A stretch of 13,920 bases of DNA from JBOGFI01 sp050743365 (GTDB taxonomy: Bacteria > Actinomycetota > Acidimicrobiia > IMCC26256 > JACDBD01), in NCBI GenBank assembly GCA_050743365.1, contig JBOGFI010000012.1, positions 1 to 13,920 on the forward strand, in the 5' to 3' direction. The position numbers were made by a program, and so were the translations under genes. The notes below the pieces were generated by a model. It was given only the letters and a program-made list of their open reading frames with translations, did no database searches and had not been told where the DNA came from. Position 1 is the first letter of the stretch; every line of letters starts with the position of its first letter. This document shows positions 1 through 5,682 of the stretch, piece by piece.

Positions 1-307
1 GGGGGGTCCCCGCCGATGCGGCCACCGAGGCGTCGGCGGCGGGGACCGGCGGCCCACTCTCGCGCTCGGCGACGACCACACCCCGGCCGTGGACCTGGCG
101 GATCCGGAACCACCGGCCGGGGTCGGCGGCGGCGCCGTCGACCGCTGCACCCACCCGCCGTCGGTTCTCCCTCACCGCCGCCGGGTCGTCATCCGTCAGG
201 AGGCCCAGGTTCGCAGTGTCATACGGAGACTCCGAGACTCCCCCGTGACGATCCGTGAAGACGACCCGCGCCGACCCGACTGCGACCTCGAGGAACCCCA
301 CGCTCAC
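1..307 (-). CDS. pgeF: PgeF/YlmD (YfiH) family laccase-domain protein, 5' part only
   Basis: The frame stays open from a GTG at 307 to the window edge (102 codons); the C-terminal part lies outside. The translation shows the family's N-terminal signature: FTDRHGGVSESPYDTANLG (residues 17-35), DDDPAAVRENRRR (39-51), then W66 and RQVHG (70-74), whose H73 matches the first metal-ligand histidine of the family, followed by ADASVAA (91-97). Known for the family: E. coli PgeF removes muropeptides carrying L-Ser in place of L-Ala, and relatives include human LACC1; older annotations call it multicopper polyphenol oxidase. The gene starts 19 bases after the ftsZ stop, as ylmD follows ftsZ in many Gram-positive bacteria. 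An in-frame TAG lies just upstream, so only GTG 307 or GTG 301 can be the start; neither has a strong Shine-Dalgarno. The Cys and second His ligands are beyond the edge, so catalytic competence cannot be judged. Confidence 0.9.
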   Translation of the reverse strand, partial: MSVGFLEVAVGSARVVFTDRHGGVSESPYDTANLGLLTDDDPAAVRENRRRVGAAVDGAAADPGRWFRIRQVHGRGVVVAERESGPPVPAADASVAASAGTP

Positions 308-326
308 GCCACGCTAATGGCCGCTC

Positions 327-1412
327 TCAGCGGAGAAACTCGGGCACGTCGAACTCGTCATCGTCGAGCTCGAGGCTGTCGCCTTCGCCGAGGCCCGACT
401 CGTCGTCGCGCAAGCCGAGCGACGGCGCGGTGAAGTCGCGGCTCAGACCGCGACGCTCGCCCTCGTACCGGTCGAACCCGGCCGCGATCACGGTGACGCG
501 CGTCTCGTCGCCCAGAGCATCGTCGATCACCGCGCCGAAGATGATGTTGGCGTCGGGGTGGGCCGCCTGGGTGACGATCTCGGCCGCCTCGTTGACCTCG
601 AAGAGCCCCAGGTCGGAGGGGCCGGACACGTTGAGCACGATGCCGCGCGCACCTTCGATGCTCGCTTCGAGGAGGGGGCTCGAGACTGCGGCGCGGGCGG
701 CGTTCACGGCCCTGCCCTCGCCCGAGGAGTAGCCGATCCCCATGAGGGCGGAGCCCGCGTCGGCCATGATCATCCGCACGTCGGCGAAGTCGATGTTGAT
801 CAGGCCGGGCGTGGTGATCAGGTCGGTGATCCCCTGCACTCCCTGCAGCAGGACCTCGTCGCACATCTTGAACGCGTTGAGCATCGAGGTCTTGTCGTCG
901 GAGACCTGCAGCAGTCGGTCGTTGGGAATGATGATCAGCGTGTCGACCTTGCTCTTGAGCTCCTGGATCCCGGTCTCGGCCTGCACCGACCGCCGCCGGC
1001 CCTCGAACGAGAACGGGCGGGTGACGACGCCGAGAGTGAGCGCCCCCAGGTTCTTCGCCACCTCGGCGACGATGGGCGCGCCGCCGGTGCCGGTGCCGCC
1101 GCCCTCGCCCGCGGTGATGAACACCATGTCGGCGCCCTTGAGCACCTCCTCGATCTCGTCGCGGTGCTCCTCGGCCGCGTGCCGACCGATCTCGGGATCG
1201 GAGCCGGCGCCGAGGCCACGGGTGAGCTGGCGACCCACGTCGAGCTTCACGTCGGCGTCGCTCATGAGGAGAGCCTGGGCGTCGGTGTTCACGCCGATGA
1301 ACTCCACACCTTTCAGGCCGGTGTCGATCATCCGGTTGACCGCGTTGCAGCCGCCGCCACCGATACCGACGACCTTGATGACGGCCAAGTAGTTCTGCAG
1401 CTCACCCAGCAT
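327..1412 (-). CDS. ftsZ: Cell division protein FtsZ
   Basis: Tubulin-like GTPase of 361 residues that polymerises into the Z ring. Visible motifs are the N-terminal glycine-rich loop GIGGGGCNAVNRM (16-28), the tubulin signature GGGTGTG (104-110), PNDRLL (163-168), and the T7 synergy loop NIDFADV (206-212) with the catalytic acids D208 and D211. Residues 313-351 form a short, acidic, variable linker, and the chain ends in a conserved C-terminal peptide DVPEFLR (355-361), the docking site for membrane tethers. The length is short for an actinobacterial FtsZ because of the brief linker. The ATG at 1412 has a good Shine-Dalgarno (GAGGAAGG) six bases upstream. No ftsA precedes it, so SepF is the likely anchor (inferred; sepF usually lies downstream of pgeF and yggS, outside this window). 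It has its own promoter and leader. C22 occupies a variable position where many actinobacteria have Val. Confidence 0.98.
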   Translation of the reverse strand: MLGELQNYLAVIKVVGIGGGGCNAVNRMIDTGLKGVEFIGVNTDAQALLMSDADVKLDVGRQLTRGLGAGSDPEIGRHAAEEHRDEIEEVLKGADMVFITAGEGGGTGTGGAPIVAEVAKNLGALTLGVVTRPFSFEGRRRSVQAETGIQELKSKVDTLIIIPNDRLLQVSDDKTSMLNAFKMCDEVLLQGVQGITDLITTPGLINIDFADVRMIMADAGSALMGIGYSSGEGRAVNAARAAVSSPLLEASIEGARGIVLNVSGPSDLGLFEVNEAAEIVTQAAHPDANIIFGAVIDDALGDETRVTVIAAGFDRYEGERRGLSRDFTAPSLGLRDDESGLGEGDSLELDDDEFDVPEFLR

Positions 1413-1418
1413 CTCGGG

Positions 1419-1426
1419 CCTTCCTC
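1419..1426 (-). promoter_or_regulatory. Ribosome binding site of ftsZ
   Basis: GAGGAAGG on the minus strand sits six bases before the ATG at 1412. It is one of the better Shine-Dalgarno sequences in the window and fixes the ftsZ start. It lies 14 bases downstream of the leader hairpin and is not part of the stem, so the hairpin as drawn does not sequester it. Confidence 0.8.
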
Positions 1427-1440
1427 GTCGGGGACCGGCG

Positions 1441-1471
1441 AACTCTCGACCTCCACTGAAGGTCGAGAGTT
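1441..1471 (-). promoter_or_regulatory. Perfect 12-bp inverted repeat in the ftsZ leader (hairpin or operator)
   Basis: On the minus strand the arms AACTCTCGACCT (1471-1460) and AGGTCGAGAGTT (1452-1441) are exact reverse complements separated by the seven bases TCAGTGG. In RNA a further U-G wobble pair could close the loop to five bases. It lies between the predicted ftsZ transcription start (about 1486-1491) and the ribosome binding site. No U-tract follows on either strand, so it is not a normal intrinsic terminator. It could be a stabilising or regulatory 5' UTR hairpin, or a DNA site for a dimeric regulator. The symmetry is plain in the sequence; the function is not known. Confidence 0.75.
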
Positions 1472-1489
1472 ATGTAAACCTGTTGTTCC

Positions 1490-1497
1490 GGTCGAGA
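1490..1497 (-). repeat. Third copy of the hairpin octamer TCTCGACC, next to the -10 box
   Basis: TCTCGACC on the minus strand starts on the last base of the -10 hexamer and reaches the expected transcription start. The same octamer lies in the 5' arm of the leader hairpin (1461-1468), 29 bases downstream in the same orientation, and inverted in the other arm (1444-1451). Three copies within 54 bases could be binding sites for a regulator that also blocks the promoter. Caution: the octamer also occurs at 2038-2045 (ftsQ, plus-strand reading) and at 4004-4011 (murC), so on its own it is not rare in this GC-rich DNA. Confidence 0.35.
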
Positions 1498-1525
1498 CTC
1501 TACCCAATCGCGCGCCGCGAATCAA
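1497..1525 (-). promoter_or_regulatory. Predicted sigma70-type promoter of ftsZ
   Basis: On the minus strand TTGATT (1525-1520) is followed after 17 bases by TAGAGT (1502-1497). The first matches the -35 consensus TTGACA at four of six positions; the second fits the actinobacterial TAnnnT form of the -10. The spacer length is ideal. It is located 85 bases upstream of the ftsZ ATG in the only intergenic gap of the cluster, giving a 5' UTR of about 75-80 bases. No experimental start site is available here. Confidence 0.65.
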
Positions 1526-1570
1526 CGACCAGCCAGTCGACGACGAGCCCGCCGCTTCGCGCCGCGGCGT

Positions 1571-2266
1571 TCACCCGGTCACCGGCGCGGCGGGGACGCG
1601 CACGTCGACGTAGTCGATGCTCGCAGGGGCAGAGGCGGCCAAGACCGCGAGGGCCGCACGACCCTTCGCGGCTGCGTCCGCGGGCGCGCCCAGCCGGACC
1701 TCGATGCCGCCGGTCAGGCGGAGTGTCGCCGTCCCCCCGACGACCGCGACCCCGGCGACCTGCTGACGCAACTCGACCGGCAGCTCGCCGAGCATGCCGA
1801 CGGCAGCGGCGGGTCTGATGGTACGGCCCGGTAATGGGAGCCGCGCCAGGCCGAGCAGCTCGGGAAGCCCGCCCGGTGCCGCGGGCGCGTCCATGACCAC
1901 GCGCCCGGTCTCGTCGACGAGCGCCACGGTGCTCTCGTCGCGGCGCGCCCAGGCGATCGGCGTCCGCTCGACGACACGGATGCGGAGACCACCGGGGAGC
2001 TCGCGCTCGGCACGAGCCTCACGGACCCAGGGGACGTTCTCGACCCGACGCTCGGCGGCACCGAGGTCGACGAGCAGCAGCGCTTCGCCCGCGGCGACCC
2101 CCGACGCGGCGCGCACCTCGCGTTCCTGCTCGCCGCTGACGCCCCGGATCACGACGTGGTCGACGTCGAGCAGCGGCGAGTGGACCGCGGCCCAACCCGA
2201 CGCCGCCAGCACGACTGCGCCCACGACCACGACGAGCACCCGCAGGCCCTGCGTTCCCGCGTCCAT
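1571..2266 (-). CDS. ftsQ: Cell division protein FtsQ/DivIB
   Basis: Bitopic divisome protein of 231 residues. A very short cytoplasmic tail (about 6 residues) precedes one membrane helix (about 8-27). Then comes a POTRA domain (about 33-101) that opens with HVVIRGVSGEQ and carries the typical ENVPWVREA (76-84) and ending VVERTPIAWAR (98-108), followed by the extracytoplasmic beta domain. In the family this protein binds FtsB and FtsL and licenses FtsWI activation. The cytoplasmic tail is much shorter than in mycobacterial FtsQ. The ATG at 2266 shares one base with the murB stop (TGATG), which indicates translational coupling; the Shine-Dalgarno is weak. FtsQ is poorly conserved, so the call rests on the membrane segment plus POTRA layout, the FtsQ-specific stretches and the position before ftsZ. 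Confidence 0.93.
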   Translation of the reverse strand: MDAGTQGLRVLVVVVGAVVLAASGWAAVHSPLLDVDHVVIRGVSGEQEREVRAASGVAAGEALLLVDLGAAERRVENVPWVREARAERELPGGLRIRVVERTPIAWARRDESTVALVDETGRVVMDAPAAPGGLPELLGLARLPLPGRTIRPAAAVGMLGELPVELRQQVAGVAVVGGTATLRLTGGIEVRLGAPADAAAKGRAALAVLAASAPASIDYVDVRVPAAPVTG

Positions 2267-3207
2267 CAGCCGCCGTCGACCATGCGAAGCTCGGGGACGA
2301 GCTCCACGCCGGTTGCGTCGGCCACGCGCCGCTGCACTTCGGCCACCAGCCGCCGGACGTCGCCCGCGGTGGCTCCCGTCTCGGCCTGGAAAAAGTTCGC
2401 GTGCTTCTGCGACACGACCGCGCCCCCCACCCGCAGGCCCTTGAGGCCGCTCGCCTCGATGAGGCGACCGGCGGAGTCGCCCGGTGGGTTCCGGAACACC
2501 GAGCCTGCGTTGGCGCCGCCGGGCTGGTGTTCACGACGCCACCGCACGATCTCGGCGATGCGCTCCTCGCACGCGAAGGCGTCGTCGTGCGTCGCCGAGA
2601 ACTCCGCCGCCACCACGACCTCTGCGACCGACAGGTTGGAGTGGCGGTAGTCGAGGCCGAGCCCGGCCCCGGTGCGCACCGTGATGCTCGGCGCGCCCTC
2701 GCCGGGGGGCGCCAGGAGATCCACGATCCAGGCCCGTTCGAGCACGTCATGGGTCTCGCGCCCGTGACCGCCGGCGTTCATACGCACGGCGCCACCCACC
2801 GAACCCGGGATGCCCACGAAGAACTCGAGGCCGGTGAGGCCGGCGGCGGCGGCGCGCCGCGCCAGCACGGGCAAGGCGACTCCCCCACCGGCCCGTACGG
2901 CCGGCGGGCCCGCGCCGCCGGCGGCGAGCTCGACCTCCTCGAACTCACCCTCGAGCACCACCGCCAGCCCGTCGAAGCCCCGGTCGGCGACCAGCAGGTT
3001 CGACCCGCGTCCCACCACGAGCACCGGCGGGCGGTGGCGTGCGACCACGCCCCCCACCGCAGCCAGCGCCGCCTCCGACCCGGCGCGGGCGACCACCGCC
3101 ACCGGACCACCCACCCGGTAGGTGGACAGGTCGGCGAAGGGCACGTCGCGCGCCACCGCACCGGGGAGGGCGGCGGCGAGCTCCTCGGCGACCCGGTCGA
3201 GGCTCAC
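2266..3207 (-). CDS. murB: UDP-N-acetylenolpyruvoylglucosamine reductase MurB
   Basis: Flavoenzyme that reduces UDP-GlcNAc-enolpyruvate to UDP-MurNAc using NADPH and FAD. The FAD-binding half shows TYRVGGP (29-35), GRGSN (66-70), GIPGSVGGAV (132-141) and MNAG (143-146). The substrate half shows NAGSVFRNP (233-241), with S236 as the expected proton donor, AGRLIE (246-251), KHANF (268-272) and PELR (305-308) with E306. At about 313 residues without an extra loop insertion it resembles the shorter, type II-like enzymes. The open frame extends upstream to 3537 but that stretch is arginine-rich murC antiphase. I chose GTG 3207, which forms a GTGA overlap with the murC stop; ATG 3225 is in frame, adds six residues and would overlap murC by 22 bases. 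Neither has a clear Shine-Dalgarno. Residue numbers use GTG 3207. Confidence 0.96.
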   Translation of the reverse strand: MSLDRVAEELAAALPGAVARDVPFADLSTYRVGGPVAVVARAGSEAALAAVGGVVARHRPPVLVVGRGSNLLVADRGFDGLAVVLEGEFEEVELAAGGAGPPAVRAGGGVALPVLARRAAAAGLTGLEFFVGIPGSVGGAVRMNAGGHGRETHDVLERAWIVDLLAPPGEGAPSITVRTGAGLGLDYRHSNLSVAEVVVAAEFSATHDDAFACEERIAEIVRWRREHQPGGANAGSVFRNPPGDSAGRLIEASGLKGLRVGGAVVSQKHANFFQAETGATAGDVRRLVAEVQRRVADATGVELVPELRMVDGG

Positions 3208-4586
3208 GGCGCTCGCTCGAGCCATTCGTCGGGCAGCATCGTCAGGTCGCCGGCACCCAGGGTCAGCACCAGGTCGCCCGGCCGGGCCAGGCGGGGCACG
3301 TGCTCGACGAGGTCGGCGCGGCGAGGGAGGTACGTGACCGGAAGCGACGGATGGCGGTCGAGCACGGCCCGCAGCACCAGGCGACCCGACACCCCCGGCT
3401 GCGGGGCCTCCCCGGCCGAGTAGACGTCGGTGAGCACGACCGCGTCGGCCTCCGCGAACGCATCGGCGAAGTCGCGCCACAACCTCGCAGTGCGCGTGTA
3501 CCGGTGCGGCTGGAACACCGCGATGACCCGCCGCCATCCGCCTTCACGGGCGGCGCGGATCATCGCCGCGACTTCACCCGGGATGTGGGCGTAGTCGTCG
3601 ACGAGGGTGACGCCGTCGACCTCGCCTCGAAACTGGAACCGGCGCGCCACCCCGCCGAACCCGCCCAGGGCCTCGGTCACCGCCCGGAACGGGACGTCCA
3701 GCTCCAGGGCCATGGCGGCGGCGGCGGCCGCGTTGAGCGCGTTGTGCCGCCCCGGGACCGGAAGCTCGATCGTCCCGATGGGTGTGCCGCCGTACTCGAG
3801 GTCGAAGCGGCTTCCGGTGCGGCTGCCCTCGTACCGAACGACACGGTACTGGGCGTCGCCGGCCCCGCCGAAGGTCACCACGCGGTCGTGGGCCGACGCC
3901 AGCCGGCGCGCGACGGCGTCGTCGGCGCACACGACCCGAACGCCGGGCAGGCCGGTCAGGAAACGGTCGAACGCGTCCACGAGCGCCGGGAAGTCGCCGT
4001 AGTGGTCGAGATGGTCGGGCTCGACGTTGGTCACGATCCCGGCCTCGGGTGCAAGCTCGAGGAAGGTGCCGTCGCTCTCGTCGGCCTCCACCACCAGCCA
4101 CTCTCCCTCGTCGAAGGCGCCATTGGTGCCGACCTCGTTGAGCTCGCCGCCGATGACGAAGCTCGGGCGCCATCCGGCGGCTCGCAGGATGAGGGCGAGC
4201 ATCGAGGATGTGGTCGTCTTCCCGTGGCTCCCCGCCACCGCGACGGTGCGGCGCGTCGCCACCAGGGCACGCAGCGCGTCGGCGCGGCGCAGGACCGGCA
4301 CGCCGCGCGCCTCGGCCGCCCTGACCTCGGGGTTGGCCCGTGGGATCGCCGTCGACGCGACCACGGCGTCGGCGTCGGCGGGCACGTGGGCGGCGTCGTG
4401 CCCGACGCGCACGTCGACGCCGAGGAGGCGGAGGCGGGTCAGTGCGCTGGACTCCTTGAGGTCCGATCCGCTCACCCGGTGCCCCATGCTCGCCAGCACG
4501 GTCGCGATCGCGCTCATCCCGGCCCCGCCCAGCCCCACGATGTGCAGGCGCTGCCGACTCGAGAGCTCGAGATCACCGGCCGGCAC
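3204..4586 (-). CDS. murC: UDP-N-acetylmuramate--L-alanine ligase MurC
   Basis: ATP-dependent ligase that adds the first stem residue, L-Ala, to UDP-MurNAc in the cytoplasm. Its 460 residues show the three Mur ligase domains. The N-terminal UDP-binding Rossmann fold has GLGGAGMS (18-25). The central ATPase has the P-loop GSHGKTTT (119-126), EADESD (167-172), the DHLDHYG stretch (191-197) and HNALNA (281-286). The C-terminal domain has DDYAHIP (330-336), FQPHRYTRT (358-366) and GAGD (444-447). The usual DDYxHHP motif has Ile in place of the second His here. The GTG at 4586 has the strongest Shine-Dalgarno in the operon and overlaps the murG stop by 14 bases. It is followed directly by murB. 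Confidence 0.97.
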   Translation of the reverse strand: MPAGDLELSSRQRLHIVGLGGAGMSAIATVLASMGHRVSGSDLKESSALTRLRLLGVDVRVGHDAAHVPADADAVVASTAIPRANPEVRAAEARGVPVLRRADALRALVATRRTVAVAGSHGKTTTSSMLALILRAAGWRPSFVIGGELNEVGTNGAFDEGEWLVVEADESDGTFLELAPEAGIVTNVEPDHLDHYGDFPALVDAFDRFLTGLPGVRVVCADDAVARRLASAHDRVVTFGGAGDAQYRVVRYEGSRTGSRFDLEYGGTPIGTIELPVPGRHNALNAAAAAAMALELDVPFRAVTEALGGFGGVARRFQFRGEVDGVTLVDDYAHIPGEVAAMIRAAREGGWRRVIAVFQPHRYTRTARLWRDFADAFAEADAVVLTDVYSAGEAPQPGVSGRLVLRAVLDRHPSLPVTYLPRRADLVEHVPRLARPGDLVLTLGAGDLTMLPDEWLERAP

Positions 4587-5682
4587 GAGCCACCTCCTCG
4601 ACGAGGTCCGCGAGCCGCGCCGCCGCCTCGGGACGAGCGAGCCCGCCTGCGGCCGCCGCCATGGCGCCGAGCCGGGCCGGGTCCGCCAGCAGCTCCCCGG
4701 CGACAGCGTCCAGGCGGGCGGCGTCGCACTCGGCGTCGGGCACGAGCACGGCCGCGCCCGCGTCGACGAGGGTGCGGGCGTTGTGCGTCTGGTGATCGCC
4801 GGGCGCGCCGGGGAGGGGCACGAGCACCGACGGAACGGCGGCGGCGGCGAGCTCGGCGACGGTCACGGCACCCGCCCGGCACACCACGAGCGCGGCACGC
4901 GCGTACAGCGTCTCCATATGGTCTTCGTAGTGCACCAGGGAGTACTCGAGCGCGTCTCCCGGGTGCTTGCCGGCGGCGAGGGCTGCGACGCAGTCGTCGT
5001 AGTCGCGCGTCCCGCTCACGTGGTGCACGGCGACGTCGTCGCGGCTCCGCCATCGCCCGTACAGACCGATCGCAGCGTCGTTGAGGCGGCGGGCGCCGAG
5101 ACTCCCTCCGAACACGGCGAGCAGGGGAGGATCGGCAGGCCTTCGGCGGATAGCCGCGATCTCGGGCCGGATCGGGTTGCCGGTCAGCACGGCACCGCGC
5201 AGCGGGGTACCCGGGAGCGAGGTGGCAGCGCGGGCACCGAGGCGCACGGACACCCGGTTGGCGAGACCGGGTGCCGCGTTCTGCTCGTGCACCACCGCGG
5301 GGACACGCCGCCAGCGGGCGGCGAGCAGGCACGGGAGCGACGCGTAGCCGCCGACGCCGACCACGACCGCGGGGTGGGCGCGCTCGACGATCCGGCGCGC
5401 CCGCGTCAGGGCCACCAGGTTCTCCCACAGGGCACGCGCGTTGGCCAGGGTGACCCGACGCTGGAGCCCCCGGCCGGGGAGGAGGTCGATGCCGAAGCCC
5501 GCCTCCGGCACCACGCGCGCCTCGAGGCCGCGCCGGGCACCGACGAAGCGCACGGTGGCGGGTGCGTGCCCCCGCCGGACGAGCTCCCGGGCGAGCGCGA
5601 GCGCCGGGTACACGTGCCCGCCCGTGCCACCTCCCGTCACCAGGGCGAAAACCCCTGTCTCTGCCGGGTGGGAGCCGGTCAC
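4573..5682 (-). CDS. murG: UDP-GlcNAc:undecaprenyl-PP-MurNAc-pentapeptide GlcNAc transferase MurG
   Basis: GT28 glycosyltransferase of 369 residues that converts lipid I to lipid II at the inner face of the membrane. The N-terminal lipid I-binding half has GGGTGGHVYPALA (17-29), the glycine-rich VGVGGYAS (108-115) and HEQN (132-135). The C-terminal UDP-GlcNAc half has GNPIR (168-172), GGSLGA (192-197), CRAGAVTVAEL (268-278) and VPLPGAPGDHQ (288-298). The frame is open to 6054, but the extra arginine-rich 124 codons are ftsW read out of frame. GTG 5682 makes a GTGA overlap with the ftsW stop and leaves the usual short lead-in of about ten residues before the first beta strand. There is no evident Shine-Dalgarno, so re-initiation after ftsW is likely. 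Position between ftsW and murC is the classical dcw order. Confidence 0.97.
   Translation of the reverse strand: MTGSHPAETGVFALVTGGGTGGHVYPALALARELVRRGHAPATVRFVGARRGLEARVVPEAGFGIDLLPGRGLQRRVTLANARALWENLVALTRARRIVERAHPAVVVGVGGYASLPCLLAARWRRVPAVVHEQNAAPGLANRVSVRLGARAATSLPGTPLRGAVLTGNPIRPEIAAIRRRPADPPLLAVFGGSLGARRLNDAAIGLYGRWRSRDDVAVHHVSGTRDYDDCVAALAAGKHPGDALEYSLVHYEDHMETLYARAALVVCRAGAVTVAELAAAAVPSVLVPLPGAPGDHQTHNARTLVDAGAAVLVPDAECDAARLDAVAGELLADPARLGAMAAAAGGLARPEAAARLADLVEEVARAGR
4592..4598 (-). promoter_or_regulatory. Strong ribosome binding site of murC
   Basis: AGGAGGT on the minus strand lies five bases before GTG 4586, inside the end of murG. It is a near-perfect anti-16S match and decides the murC start. 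Most other genes of this operon have only weak sites, so it may raise MurC synthesis relative to its neighbours. Confidence 0.8.

Noticed and set aside
1441..1471. Reading the leader inverted repeat as an intrinsic terminator
   Set aside because: No T-rich run follows the stem on either strand, and it lies downstream of the ftsZ promoter where a constitutive terminator would be self-defeating.
1328..1525. 65-codon minus-strand frame across the ftsQ-ftsZ gap
   Set aside because: Its ATG lies within the predicted -35 box, so it would not be in the promoter-initiated transcript, and its end overlaps ftsZ in another frame. No ribosome binding site or family resemblance.
1550..1569. 6-bp GC stem (CGCCGC/GCGGCG, 8-base loop) just after the ftsQ stop, as a terminator for the upstream operon
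   Set aside because: Short stem with no following U-tract; GC-rich DNA produces such stems by chance.
3226..3537. Upstream extension of the murB frame
   Set aside because: Overlaps the 3' part of murC and has shadow-like composition; MurB-like sequence begins only after about 3207.
3039..5084. Plus-strand open frame of 681 codons opposite murB, murC and murG
   Set aside because: Same reason: low-complexity Arg/Pro/Gly/His translation, no family features, fully covered by real minus-strand genes.
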